NCBI RefSeq assembly: GCF_900199185.1
Contig: NZ_OBMI01000001.1
Coordinates: forward strand, 310,001-374,000
From: Sphingomonas guangdongensis
Lineage (GTDB): Bacteria; Pseudomonadota; Alphaproteobacteria; Sphingomonadales; Sphingomonadaceae
Length of the DNA stretch: 64,000 nucleotides
Reading direction: 5' to 3'
Shown: positions 17,381-26,694 of the stretch, piece by piece
How the letters are laid out: every line of letters begins with the position of its first letter
Position numbering within the stretch: the first letter of the stretch is position 1
Notes under the pieces: generated by a model
What the model was told of the DNA's origin: nothing
Databases searched by the model: none
Seen by the model: the letters and a program-made list of their open reading frames with translations, nothing else
Made by a program: the position numbers and the translations under genes

Positions 17381-17397
17381 TTTCTGGAGGGCCTGAT

Positions 17398-18645
17398 TTG
17401 GCGCTTACTGATACGGCGATCCGGGGAGCGAAACCGAAGGAGCGGGACTACAAGCTCGCGGACGGTGGCGGCCTCTACCTTCTGGTGACGAAGGCCGGCG
17501 GCAAGCTGTGGCGGCTTAAGTACCGAGCGCATGGCGTCGAGCGAAAGCTGGCGCTTGGCAAATACCCCGACGTGACGCTGGGAGCGGCCCGCAAGGCGCG
17601 GGATGAGGCGCGCGCTAAGGCTGGCGCGGGCGACGATCCGGCGGCAGCGAAGCGCCGAGAGCGGGTTGCGGCCAAGCTGGCGGCCGGAACGACATTCGGG
17701 GCCGTGGCTCTGGAGTATGTCGGCAAGGCTGAACGGGAAGGACGCGCGCCTGCGACGGTAACGAAGCTGCATTGGGCGCGTGAGTGGCTGCAACCGGCGA
17801 TCGGCCACCGTCCGGTCGATCAGGTGGAGCCGCACGAATTGCTTGCCGTCCTGAAGAAGCAGGAAGCGCAAGGCAATTTGGAAACTGCGCGCCGGACCCG
17901 TGCTTTCGCCAGCCGCGTGTTCCGCTATGCCGTTGCCACCGCTCGCGCCAAGGCCGATCCGGCTGGGCTGTTGCTCGGCGCGGTAGCGTCGCCGAAGCCC
18001 AAGAACCTGTCCGCCATTGTCGATCCCAAGCGGATCGGCGAGCTGCTGCGAGCCATTGACGGTTACACCGGCCAGCCGGTCACGCGGCTGGCGCTGGCGC
18101 TTTCGCCCCACGTCTTCGTTCGGCCTGGCGAGCTTCGCCAAGCGGAGTGGAGCGAGTTCGATCCAGAGGCGAACGTCTGGCGCATACCGGCGGCGCGAAT
18201 GAAGAAGCGGCGTGAGCACGTCGTCCCGCTATCCAGGCAGGCGCTAGCGATCCTCGGCGAGCTGCGCCAGTTGACCGGCGGCGGACGGCTGGTGTTCCCC
18301 GCAATGGGCAAACGTGATCGGCCTCTATCGGAGAACACGGCAACCGCCGCGCTCCGTCGCATGGGCTTCGGCGCGGACGAAATGACAGCGCATGGCTTTC
18401 GCGCAATGGCGAGCACGCTGCTAAACGAGTCGGGCAAGTGGCACCCGGACGCGATCGAGCGGGCGCTGGCGCACCGTGACAGCGATCAGGTCCGCGCGGC
18501 TTACCATCGCGGAGCCCACTGGGACGAGCGGGTCCGCATGGCGCAATGGTGGAGCGACAAGCTGGACTCTCTCCGTAGCGGCGCACAGATACTACCGTTC
18601 ACAACCTCGGAGGCCGCAACGGAAACGTGGAAGAGCGCCGGATAA
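17398..18645 (+). CDS. P4-type site-specific integrase (tyrosine recombinase)
   Basis: The protein is 415 aa. The start is TTG 17398, preceded by GGAGG at 7 bp, giving the family N-terminus LTDTAIRGAKPKERDYKLAD (DUF4102 arm-binding domain). A core-binding domain follows at residues ~100-190. The catalytic domain has Arg in VRPGELRQAEWSEF and HGFRAMASTLLNE (H-x-x-R). The second His is in ALAHRD and the nucleophile Tyr is in the RAAYHRG segment. It catalyses integration into, and excision from, the adjacent tRNA-Leu. It is intact and of normal length, with a rare TTG start suggesting low expression. Confidence 0.93.
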   Translation: MALTDTAIRGAKPKERDYKLADGGGLYLLVTKAGGKLWRLKYRAHGVERKLALGKYPDVTLGAARKARDEARAKAGAGDDPAAAKRRERVAAKLAAGTTFGAVALEYVGKAEREGRAPATVTKLHWAREWLQPAIGHRPVDQVEPHELLAVLKKQEAQGNLETARRTRAFASRVFRYAVATARAKADPAGLLLGAVASPKPKNLSAIVDPKRIGELLRAIDGYTGQPVTRLALALSPHVFVRPGELRQAEWSEFDPEANVWRIPAARMKKRREHVVPLSRQALAILGELRQLTGGGRLVFPAMGKRDRPLSENTATAALRRMGFGADEMTAHGFRAMASTLLNESGKWHPDAIERALAHRDSDQVRAAYHRGAHWDERVRMAQWWSDKLDSLRSGAQILPFTTSEAATETWKSAG

Positions 18646-19424
18646 CAGCCGCCCAAGCACTCGACATGCTTCAGACCGTGGCTCCACGGCCGTGGGCGAA
18701 GCGGATGCTCTCCTGGCACGTATTTGAGACAACCGGCTATTTCGAGTTTATGGCCGGAACGGTTGTCGAAATGGTCGCCGCACACGATTTCTTGGAGTGG
18801 ACCGGCCTTAGCAGCGAGACGAACCTCGAAACCGATGATCCAACGGCGCTCAGGGCGTTGGCGGCAAAACCGTGGGAAGAGGTAGTCGTTGAAGAACCCC
18901 GAACACCGGAGTTTCCGTTCGCTCTTCCGGTGGAAGCCACCCTTCAAATCGACCACTTTGATTGGGAGGCAGGTGTGGCGCGTGGAAGCATGCGGCACAC
19001 CACGATTATAGCACCGGACTATTACGAGGAACTACAGGGAACTCATGGCAAGTCATGGCTGACTTTTGATCTGTCCGGCCTAAGCTTTCCCTTATCCATG
19101 ATAGAGATGCTGGCGCCGAACGCTCCCGCACCGCCGGACGATTTTTTCGCACGCATGCCCGCCAATCCTGAGGTTAAGGTAGGAGGACCCGGCCGCCGAC
19201 GCACGCATGATTGGGATGGTGCGTTACTCTTCTTGATCGGCGAGGCGGAACGAAACGCGATCGCACCAGACCCCGATGCGCATGGTGCCCAAGCAGATGT
19301 TGCGAAACTGATGGCCGATTGGTTCGCGGAACAGGGCGCAGCGATACCGGTAAACAGTCAGTTGCAAGCCAAGGCCAAGCTCGTCCTGGACCACATCCGG
19401 CGAGCGAATCCGAAGCCGCGTTAG
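18627..19424 (+). CDS. hypothetical protein of the integrative element
   Basis: The protein is 265 aa from GTG 18627, overlapping the integrase 3' end by 19 bp. No known domain is recognised. It is a soluble acidic protein with several Trp-rich segments (RPWAKRMLSWHVF, ETTGYFEFMAG) and a helical C-terminus. The C-terminal ~70 residues (DVAKLMADWFAEQG, then KAKLVLDHIRR) resemble the accessory tails seen next to integrases in tRNA islands, but no activity can be assigned. Base composition is lower in GC than the flanking chromosome. Confidence 0.65.
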   Translation: MEERRITAAQALDMLQTVAPRPWAKRMLSWHVFETTGYFEFMAGTVVEMVAAHDFLEWTGLSSETNLETDDPTALRALAAKPWEEVVVEEPRTPEFPFALPVEATLQIDHFDWEAGVARGSMRHTTIIAPDYYEELQGTHGKSWLTFDLSGLSFPLSMIEMLAPNAPAPPDDFFARMPANPEVKVGGPGRRRTHDWDGALLFLIGEAERNAIAPDPDAHGAQADVAKLMADWFAEQGAAIPVNSQLQAKAKLVLDHIRRANPKPR

Positions 19425-19518
19425 GTCATTTTCGGACGTTTGTGGACGACACCGGTCGGCGCGCGCCCGATGCTTCCCCACGTTCACCGGCACACGCTGG
19501 TGTCGAAAGGAGCACGAC

Positions 19519-19686
19519 GTGGAGCAGCTTGCAGTTTCGATCGGAGATACAGTCAAGGCGTTGGGGCTCGGCAGGACGACCGTTTACGCGATGATCGCGG
19601 ACGGGCGCTTGGAGGCGTTCAAGCTAGGACGGCGGCGGCTGGTGAAGGCGGAGTCGATCCGGCGACTTATCGCGTCGCAGGGTTAA
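19519..19686 (+). CDS. 55-aa helix-turn-helix protein (excisionase/AlpA-like)
   Basis: GTG 19519 is preceded by AAAGGAG at 6 bp and encodes 55 residues. GLGRTTVYAMIADGRLEAFK is a winged-helix/MerR-like DNA-binding motif, followed by KLGRRRLVKAESIRRLIA as in excisionase-family proteins. It is likely the recombination directionality factor or a regulator of the element. It begins 94 bp after the hypothetical gene and is followed 10 bp later by a second HTH gene. Confidence 0.72.
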   Translation: MEQLAVSIGDTVKALGLGRTTVYAMIADGRLEAFKLGRRRLVKAESIRRLIASQG

Positions 19687-19696
19687 GGCGCTCGCA

Positions 19697-20182
19697 ATGG
19701 CCGCGCGGCGGGCCAGCCCCAGCGCCGTCAAGCTCAACCGCACCTATGACGTGGCGGAGCTGGCGGCTCGATTGGGCGTGCATAAGAACACGGTTCGCCA
19801 TTGGCAGCGGGACGGGTTGAAGCCGCTCGACGGCCGCCGCCCCGTGCTGTTCCACGGCTCGACGGTGCGCGCCTTCCTTTCGAGCCGTAGCGCCAGCCGC
19901 AAGTCGCCTTGCCCGCCGGGCACGCTCTATTGCTTCCGGTGCCGCGCCCCGCGTGCGCCGGCACTCGGCATGGTCGATTACCTTCCGATCAGCGCCACCG
20001 GCGGCAACGTCCGGGCAATCTGCGCAACGTGTGAAACGGTCATGCACCGCCGCGCCGCCCAAGCGACGCTCGCGAGCATCCTCCCCGGCTGCGACGTCCA
20101 AGTCGTGCAGGCTCCGCCACGCCTAAAGGGCAGCCCCTCGCCCTCCCTGGATTGTGACTTGGAAAGGCAGGCGACGACATGA
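19697..20182 (+). CDS. HTH plus zinc-ribbon protein of the element
   Basis: The protein is 161 aa. N-terminal HTH: TYDVAELAARLGVHKNTVRH is MerR/excisionase-like. A central zinc-ribbon pattern has CFRCRAP (C-x-x-C) near residue 78 and CATCETV (C-x-x-C) near residue 115. The protein therefore combines sequence-specific DNA binding with a metal-stabilised fold. Its stop overlaps the start of the following recombinase (ATGA), as in helper proteins encoded beside tyrosine recombinases of the phage-integrase type. The role in recombination is inferred from position. Confidence 0.65.
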   Translation: MAARRASPSAVKLNRTYDVAELAARLGVHKNTVRHWQRDGLKPLDGRRPVLFHGSTVRAFLSSRSASRKSPCPPGTLYCFRCRAPRAPALGMVDYLPISATGGNVRAICATCETVMHRRAAQATLASILPGCDVQVVQAPPRLKGSPSPSLDCDLERQATT

Positions 20183-21274
20183 CGAAGCACAATGCCGCGA
20201 ACGAGCGGGTGAAGCGCGATTACTACCGCTACATGAAAGAGGCGAGGGGGCGCGACGAGGCGACAATCGACGCTGTCGCCAAGTCGCTCGCACGCTTCGA
20301 GGAGTCGACCAAGCGAAAGGACTTCCGCCGCTTCCACCGGGAACAGGCGGTAGCCTTCAAGCGGGCGCTGGCGGACGCGGTGAACGCGCGGACGGGGGCG
20401 GCTGAGCAAGGCGACGATGCTGTCGACGCTGCGCGACTTGCGCGCCTTCTTCTTCTGGCTGGCGCACCTGCCCGGCTTCAAGTCGCATATCGCCTATGCC
20501 GACGCGGACTATTTCAACCTGAGCGACAAGGACGTGGCGGTCGCGCGGGCGCGGCGGGACAAGGCGGTGCCGACGATCGCCCAAGTCGAGCACGTCCTGT
20601 CCGTGATGCCCGGCGACACGATCGTGCAGCGGCGGGACCGGGCGCTGATCGCCTTCACCATGCTGACGGGCACGCGGGTCACGGCGCTGACATCCCTCCG
20701 CCTGTCTCACGTCAACATGGCGGGCGGCTATGTCGATCAGGACGCGCGAACGGTCCGGACCAAGTCCGCCAAGACGTTCCGAACCTATTTTATGCCGGTG
20801 AGCGAGCGGGCGGTGGGCATAATCGCCGACTGGCATGCAGAGCTGAGCGCCGACGTGACGCGCGGGCCGGACGATGCGCTGTTCCCCGCCACGGCCATTG
20901 CCCTAGACTTAGGCGGAGGGTTCGCCCCGGCCGGGCTGCACCGGCAAGGCTGGAGCACAAGCGAGCCGGTGCGGGCGATCTTCCGGCGCGCCTTCGCTGC
21001 GGCGGGTCTGCCCTACTTCAACCCGCATAGCTTCCGGGACATGCTGGTGCGCCATGCCATGACGCTCGACCTGTCACCGGAAGCGATGAAAGCCTGGTCG
21101 CAGAACCTGGGGCATGCCGACGTGCTGACGACGTTCACCAGCTACGGCTCGGTCCCTGGGCATCGCCAAGGCGAGCTGATCCGGGCGGCGGCCGCGGCTG
21201 GTGGTGCCGATACGGCGCTCGACGACGAGGCCCTGGTCGCGGCGATCAAGGCGAGGCTGGGAAAAGCCGCCTGA
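20179..21274 (+). pseudogene. tyrosine recombinase broken by a one-base frameshift
   Basis: ATG 20179 opens a reading frame with an N-terminal SAM-like DNA-binding domain. It continues correctly for about 73 residues (to NARTG), then goes out of frame in a run of five G (20394-20398). Removing one G restores GRLSKATML and joins the catalytic domain, which is open to 21274. That domain carries GTRVTALTSL (Arg), HSFRDMLVRH (H-x-x-R) and LGHADVLTTFTSYG (His and nucleophile Tyr). The whole would be ~364 aa. It is either a pseudogene, a sequencing error in the homopolymer, or a programmed slip. Translation of the 3' part from ATG 20417 would lack the core-binding domain. Confidence 0.82.
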
Positions 21275-21318
21275 GCCTTGCGGCGTGTCGCCCGGCCCCG
21301 CTAAGCCGCTGATCGGCA

Positions 21319-23451
21319 ATGAGGGGCGAACGGGTGGAGCTGAGTGACGACGACAAGGCGCTGATCGCGGACCATATTGCGCGCGGGGAGCCATTGCCTG
21401 ATCGCTTCCGGTGGACGCTGTTCCGTGAGCCGCGTGAGGCAGAGCTGATATGGCCGGGCAAGACGAGCGACGTCACGAACGTCGTCCTTCCGTTCCAGAG
21501 CATTGAACAGATTGACGAGCCGCGCGCGGAAACGGGTGCGCAGGTGGCGGACCTGTTCCAATTGGGCAGCGGCGGGCGGCAAGGCGGCGGCTGGTCGAAC
21601 AAGCTGATCTGGGGTGACAACAAGCTTGTGCTGTCGAGCCTGAAGGGTGGCCCGCTGCGACGGGAGATTGAGGCCGCTGGCGGCCTGAAGCTGGTATATA
21701 TCGACCCGCCGTTCGACGTGGGGGGCGATTTTAGCTTCCAAGTCGAGGTGGGCGACGAGCAGGTTACAAAAGAACCAACCGTTATCGAAGAGATTGCATA
21801 TCGCGACACTTGGGGACGTGGACGAGACTCTTATTTCGCTATGATCCGCGAACGCCTGAGCTTGATCGGGGATATACTAGCTCCAACCGGCTCGATCTTT
21901 CTTCATTGCGATTGGCGGGTAAACAGCGGCATTCGTTTTCTTCTCGACGAAATCTTCGGAGAGGAAGGATACCGTAACGAAATCATCTGGCATTACGAAA
22001 ACAAGCTAGGCACAGGCTGGTCGGGAAAGGTTTTTGACACCCGCCACGACGTAATACTTCGGTATTCAAGAGGGCGCGACTACACGCACCACGCGGTCGT
22101 CGAGGCCACGAAAGTTCAGAAGCTGCAGCCTGTCACGCAAAAGATAGAAGGCAAGCGAGTTTGGCTGCGTAATGACGACGGCTCACGCATGTATGCTGAG
22201 GGCGCGGCCGAGCGCCCCGTTGGCGATGTCTGGACAATTCCCATTATCAACCCGGTTGCATCGGAAAGGCTCGATTACCCGACACAGAAGCCCGAAGCGC
22301 TTCTGGAGCGGGTGATTAGTGCTGCGACCGATCCGGGCGACCTTATAGCGGACTTCTTCTGCGGTTCAGGGACGACCCTCGCCGTTGCCGAAAAGCTCGG
22401 CCGCAAGTGGATCGGCGCGGACCTGGGTCGCTTCGCGATTCACACGAGCCGGAAGCGGCTGATCGGGGTGCAACGCGAGCTGAAGGCCGCAGGCAAGCCG
22501 TGGCGGAGCTTCGAAATCCTGAACCTGGGCAAGTACGAGCGGCAATGGTTCGCGGGTATCGACCCGACGCTTCCGGCCGGCGAACGCGCGCAAGCGGCTG
22601 CAGCGAAGGAAGCGGCCTATGTGTCGCTGATCCTGGAAGCCTATCGCGCGCAACCTGCCGAACAGTCGCCGCCCTTCCACGGCTACAAGGACGGCGCGTT
22701 CGTCGTCGTCGGGCCGCTCGACGCGCCGGTCAACGAGCTGACCGTTGCGGAAGCGGTGGACGCGGCGCGGCGCATGGGCGCGGGCCGGGTCGACGTGCTC
22801 GGCTTCGAGTTCGAGATGGGGCTTGCGCCACGCGCGGTTGACGAGGCTAAGGCGAAGGGCGTTGCGGTCGCGCTCCGTTACATCCCCAAGGACGTGTTCG
22901 ACCGACGCGCGGTCGACAAGGGGCAGGTGAGCTTCCACGACCTGGCCTATGTCGAGGCGAAGGCGACGATGGCGGACAAGAAGGCCCGGCGCGTGACGGT
23001 GAGCCTGTCCAACTTCGCGGTCGCCTACCGTCAGGACGGGTTGGACAATCTGATCGAAGGCATGCGGCCGGGCACTAAGGTTGCGGTCGAGAACGGGCAG
23101 GTGGTCAAGCTGACCAAGGCCAAGGACGGCACCGTCACCCGCGACGTGCTGACGCGCGAATGGACCGACTGGATCGATTATTGGGCGGTCGATTTCGATT
23201 ACGCCAGCCGGCCGGAAACGATCTACGAGACGGTCACGCAAGGCGACGGGAGCGTGAAGTACGTTCCGCAATGGACGGGGCGCTACATCTTCGAAAACGA
23301 ATGGCAGAGCTTCCGCACCCGCCGTAACCGGGCGCTGGAGCTGACCAGCGCGGCGCACGAATACACGACACCCGGCCGCAAGCAGATTGCGGTCAAGGTC
23401 ATCGACATTTTCGGGAACGACACGACCAAGGTCATCGGGGTGGAGGTCTGA
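21319..23451 (+). CDS. type III-like DNA methyltransferase (Mod)
   Basis: The protein is 710 aa. It is a beta-class N6-adenine methyltransferase, as type III Mod subunits are. DPPF motif IV is near residue 129, then a target-recognition region, then the AdoMet motif FFCGSGTTLAV near residue 347. DYPTQKPEALLERVI immediately before is motif X-like. Together with the next gene it should form a restriction-modification system protecting the host. Odd: the ~340 residues after the methyltransferase core have no recognised family, and bases ~21757-22375 are much more AT-rich with different codon use, suggesting a swapped target-recognition module. The stop overlaps the next start (TGATG). Confidence 0.9.
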   Translation: MRGERVELSDDDKALIADHIARGEPLPDRFRWTLFREPREAELIWPGKTSDVTNVVLPFQSIEQIDEPRAETGAQVADLFQLGSGGRQGGGWSNKLIWGDNKLVLSSLKGGPLRREIEAAGGLKLVYIDPPFDVGGDFSFQVEVGDEQVTKEPTVIEEIAYRDTWGRGRDSYFAMIRERLSLIGDILAPTGSIFLHCDWRVNSGIRFLLDEIFGEEGYRNEIIWHYENKLGTGWSGKVFDTRHDVILRYSRGRDYTHHAVVEATKVQKLQPVTQKIEGKRVWLRNDDGSRMYAEGAAERPVGDVWTIPIINPVASERLDYPTQKPEALLERVISAATDPGDLIADFFCGSGTTLAVAEKLGRKWIGADLGRFAIHTSRKRLIGVQRELKAAGKPWRSFEILNLGKYERQWFAGIDPTLPAGERAQAAAAKEAAYVSLILEAYRAQPAEQSPPFHGYKDGAFVVVGPLDAPVNELTVAEAVDAARRMGAGRVDVLGFEFEMGLAPRAVDEAKAKGVAVALRYIPKDVFDRRAVDKGQVSFHDLAYVEAKATMADKKARRVTVSLSNFAVAYRQDGLDNLIEGMRPGTKVAVENGQVVKLTKAKDGTVTRDVLTREWTDWIDYWAVDFDYASRPETIYETVTQGDGSVKYVPQWTGRYIFENEWQSFRTRRNRALELTSAAHEYTTPGRKQIAVKVIDIFGNDTTKVIGVEV

Positions 23452-26120
23452 TGCCGCTCAATCCCGCCTTCCCGGCCGATCCTTACGCGATCCTGTCTCC
23501 CGACGTGCGCTGGTATCCCGGCGACGAGACGCTGGGCGACATGCTGCGCGAACAGCTCATCCCGCCGCTTGTCGACAAGGTCCGGCGCGGTGTCGCGGGC
23601 TGGCGCGCCGCCGGCTATGCGGGCGCGAGCGAGACGACGCGGGCGCTGCTGCGCTGGTGGTTCGAACGCGAGCACGTCGTCTATGGCGAGGCCGGGCCGT
23701 TCATCTGGCAATGGTATTTCGCGCAACGGGAGGCAGTCGAAAGCGCCGTGTGGTTGTACGAGGTCGCGAAGGCGCGCGACCCGCTGAGCCTGCTCGCCTA
23801 TGACAGCACGGGCGCGGTGTCGGCCGGCATGTTCGACGAGGATTGGACGCGCTACGTCCTGAAGCTCGCTACCGGCGCGGGCAAGACCAAGGTCGCCAGC
23901 CTGCTGATCGCCTGGAGCTACTTCCACAAGCTCTACGAGGCGGAGTCGACGCTATCCACCAACACGCTGCTGGTCGCGCCGAACATCATCGTGCTTGACC
24001 GGCTGCGCGTTGACTTCGACGGCGCGCGGGTGTTCTACAGCGACCCCGTCTTACCGCCGAATGGGTATGAGGGACGCGACTGGACGGCCGACTTTCAGTT
24101 GACCGTGCATGTGCAGGACGACGTCGGGCACGTCGCGCCGCGCGGCAACCTGTTCCTGACCAACGTCCATCGCGTCGACGAGGGGGCGCGCGCGACGCCC
24201 GAATGGGACTTGCGCGAGCAATTCCTGGGCGCAAAACCGGTCGCCAAGACGACGGACAGCAAGGCCGATCTGGGCATAATCGTCCGATCGGTGCCCGACC
24301 TGATCGTCGTCAACGACGAGGCGCATCACGTCAGGGCGGAAACGGCTTGGTTCCGGCAGATGGCCGAATTGGACGCCGGCCTGCGGCGGCGCGGGTCCGG
24401 CCTGTCCGCCCAATTCGACCTGACTGCCACGCCCAAGCACAACAACGGCGCGATATTCGTGCAGACTGTATCGGACTATCCGCTGGTCGAGGCGATCGCC
24501 CAGAGCGTCGTCAAGACCCCGGTCCTACCCGACGCCGCCAGCCGGGCGCGCCTGACCGTTCGCCAAAGCGACGATTTCGTCGAGATGTATCAGGATCATC
24601 TCGACCTGGGCGTGCTCGAATGGAAGCGGACCTTCGCCGAGCTGGAGAAGGCGGGCAAGAAGTCGGTCCTGTTCGTGATGACGGACGACACGGCAAATTG
24701 CGACCGCGTCGCCGGATGGCTGGAGGCCCGCTATTCTGAGCTGAAGGGCAAGGTGCTGGTCATTCACACCAAGTCCAATGGCGAGATTATCGAAACGGCG
24801 ACCGGCAAGGCCAAGGCCGAACTGGACGAACTGCGTAAGCAGAGCCGGGAAATCGACTCCTGGGACAGCCCGTATCTGGCGGTCGTGTCCGTCATGGTGC
24901 TGCGCGAAGGGTGGGACGTCCGCAACGTGACAACGATCGTCGGCCTGCGGCCGTTCAAGGCGCCGTCGAACATTCTGCCTGAGCAGACTATCGGGCGCGG
25001 CCTGCGGCGGATGTTCTTCGGTCGCGACGTCAAGGAACAGGTGAGTGTGCTCGGAACAGAGCGGTTCCTGGAATTTGTTGAGACTATCAAGAACGAGGGC
25101 GTCGAGCTGGAGCGCCGCCCGATGGGAGAGGGCACAAAGCCTGCCGGCCCGATGGTGGTGGAGGTCGATCGCGACAAGGACGTGGCGGCGCTCGACATCG
25201 AGCTGCCTAAGCTGAAGCCGCGTATCGAGCGGCAATTCTACCGCTTCGAAGAGATCGACGACGCCAGCCTTCCCGCGCCGCGCGTGCCCTTGCGGGAGTT
25301 CAGCGAGGCCGAACAGCGGGAAATCGTGTTCCGAGACATTCATACCGACGAGGTCAGTCACACCACGCGGCTCGATGCGGGCGCGGTGGCGGATTGGCGC
25401 AATGTCGTCGGCTGGTTCGCCAAGTCGATCAAGGACGATTTGCGGCTGGTCGGCGGCTATGACGTGCTGTTCGGAAAGCTGGTCCGGTTCATCGAGGATG
25501 GGCTATTCGATCGCAAGGTGTCGCTCGACGACCCCAACGTGCTGCGGAACCTGAGCGAGACGGGCGTGACGCGGGCATTGTTCGACACCATGAAGGGCGC
25601 GATCAACCGCCTGACCGTGCATGACAGCGGCGACACGCATGTGATCGACCGCATCAAGCTGTCCGCAACCCGGCCGCAAGTCACCAAGCGCCGCGACGTG
25701 ATCGAGGCGACCAAGTCGCTGATGAACAAGGTCGCGGGCGACAACGCCTTCGAGCTGGCGTTCGCCCGCTTCCTGGAAGCTGCCGCCGACGTGCAGGCCT
25801 TCTACAAGAACACGGAAGCGACCGGCTTCACCGTCGAATACCAATCGGCCGGCGGCGGGATCGTCCGAGACTATCGCCCCGATTTCATAGCTCGTGCGAT
25901 GGACGGGACGGTCTGGGTCGTGGAGACAAAGGGGCGCGAGGATTTGGACGATCCGCGCAAATGGGAGCGGCTGAAGCTCTGGTGCGCCGATGCGAGCAGG
26001 CAGGACGCCCCCCGCCGCTACCGGGCGATGTTCGTGCGCCAAGAGGCCTGGGACAGCCGCCTCAATCCAGTTCATACGTTGGCGGAAGCCGCATCGGCCT
26101 TCGACACAGACGAGGGGTGA
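23451..26120 (+). CDS. type III-like restriction subunit, DEAD/DEAH helicase-nuclease (Res)
   Basis: The protein is 889 aa. It is a superfamily 2 helicase: Walker A TGAGKTKVAS near residue 141, DEAH box VNDEAHH near 289, FDLTATPKHN (motif III) and EQTIGRGLRRM (motif VI). Its C-terminus holds a PD-(D/E)xK nuclease (RPDF near residue 810, VVETKGRED near 823), the layout of type III Res. It should translocate on DNA and cut unmethylated sites in complex with Mod. The start codon shares one base with the Mod stop, so the two are translationally coupled. It appears complete and intact. Confidence 0.9.
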   Translation: MPLNPAFPADPYAILSPDVRWYPGDETLGDMLREQLIPPLVDKVRRGVAGWRAAGYAGASETTRALLRWWFEREHVVYGEAGPFIWQWYFAQREAVESAVWLYEVAKARDPLSLLAYDSTGAVSAGMFDEDWTRYVLKLATGAGKTKVASLLIAWSYFHKLYEAESTLSTNTLLVAPNIIVLDRLRVDFDGARVFYSDPVLPPNGYEGRDWTADFQLTVHVQDDVGHVAPRGNLFLTNVHRVDEGARATPEWDLREQFLGAKPVAKTTDSKADLGIIVRSVPDLIVVNDEAHHVRAETAWFRQMAELDAGLRRRGSGLSAQFDLTATPKHNNGAIFVQTVSDYPLVEAIAQSVVKTPVLPDAASRARLTVRQSDDFVEMYQDHLDLGVLEWKRTFAELEKAGKKSVLFVMTDDTANCDRVAGWLEARYSELKGKVLVIHTKSNGEIIETATGKAKAELDELRKQSREIDSWDSPYLAVVSVMVLREGWDVRNVTTIVGLRPFKAPSNILPEQTIGRGLRRMFFGRDVKEQVSVLGTERFLEFVETIKNEGVELERRPMGEGTKPAGPMVVEVDRDKDVAALDIELPKLKPRIERQFYRFEEIDDASLPAPRVPLREFSEAEQREIVFRDIHTDEVSHTTRLDAGAVADWRNVVGWFAKSIKDDLRLVGGYDVLFGKLVRFIEDGLFDRKVSLDDPNVLRNLSETGVTRALFDTMKGAINRLTVHDSGDTHVIDRIKLSATRPQVTKRRDVIEATKSLMNKVAGDNAFELAFARFLEAAADVQAFYKNTEATGFTVEYQSAGGGIVRDYRPDFIARAMDGTVWVVETKGREDLDDPRKWERLKLWCADASRQDAPRRYRAMFVRQEAWDSRLNPVHTLAEAASAFDTDEG

Positions 26121-26124
26121 TTGT

Positions 26125-26310
26125 TCACCCGCCGATCAAGGTCCGCAAGCTCGCCCGATCAATCAGGCGGGCGCGGCCTACCTTCACGCTGCGGAGCCTG
26201 CCTGACCTCATAAGTTCGTAGATCGTCGTCCGGCCCAATCCGGTTAGCCGGCAGGCATCGTCAACCCGCACCGCCCACGGCTCCGCAATCTGAGTTCGGT
26301 CAATCAACAT
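26125..26310 (-). CDS. AlpA-like helix-turn-helix regulator
   Basis: The protein is 61 aa from ATG 26310, chosen because GGAG lies 6 bp upstream; ATG 26322 would add four residues. VDDACRLTGLGRTTIYELMR is the HTH. SVKVGRARLIDRASLRTLIG is the wing, the same architecture as the 55-aa protein at 19519. It reads toward the restriction genes and ends only 4 bp from the Res stop, converging with it. It is probably an excisionase or a regulator of the element. Confidence 0.75.
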   Translation of the reverse strand: MLIDRTQIAEPWAVRVDDACRLTGLGRTTIYELMRSGRLRSVKVGRARLIDRASLRTLIGG

Positions 26311-26322
26311 TCTATGCTCCAA

Positions 26323-26674
26323 CGATCGGCTGGAGCGTGGTCGCGCAACGCAAGGCCTAGTCGATGTAGCGCGACAGGCGGGGTGTAGGAAAACAACTTC
26401 GCGCGCCGCCTTCGGAGCTGAAATCCAAGCAATTCAGCAGGTTGGCCGCTCGCCAAATCGGACCCACGAAATCGAGCGGCATGTGGGACAGGTTTGCTCC
26501 GCCGAAATCAGCTACTTATCCTGCGGGCTCGCCGCATAGGGTGTGCTGAAATCCTCCCGTTCGGCTGGTTGACGAGGCTGTCTGATTGGCTTGTTATTGG
26601 CCGGTGGGCACCCGGCATCCGGAGCAGCCGCCAGCGGCTTACCGGCGCCCTGAAGATAGGGCGAAAACTTTTCT
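26323..26674. other. non-coding right end of the integrative element
   Basis: About 350 bp between the AlpA-like gene and the G-rich repeat. Short open frames exist on both strands but none has a ribosome site or a recognisable motif. The stretch is presumably attachment-site arm DNA or decayed sequence. Confidence 0.4.
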
Positions 26675-26694
26675 GGGGGCCCTTTTGGGGGCCT
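26675..26694 (+). repeat. G-rich end-proximal repeat, right copy
   Basis: GGGGGCCCTTTTGGGGGCCT, 53 bp inside attR, in the same orientation as the copy at 17361 and differing at two positions. Confidence 0.5.
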
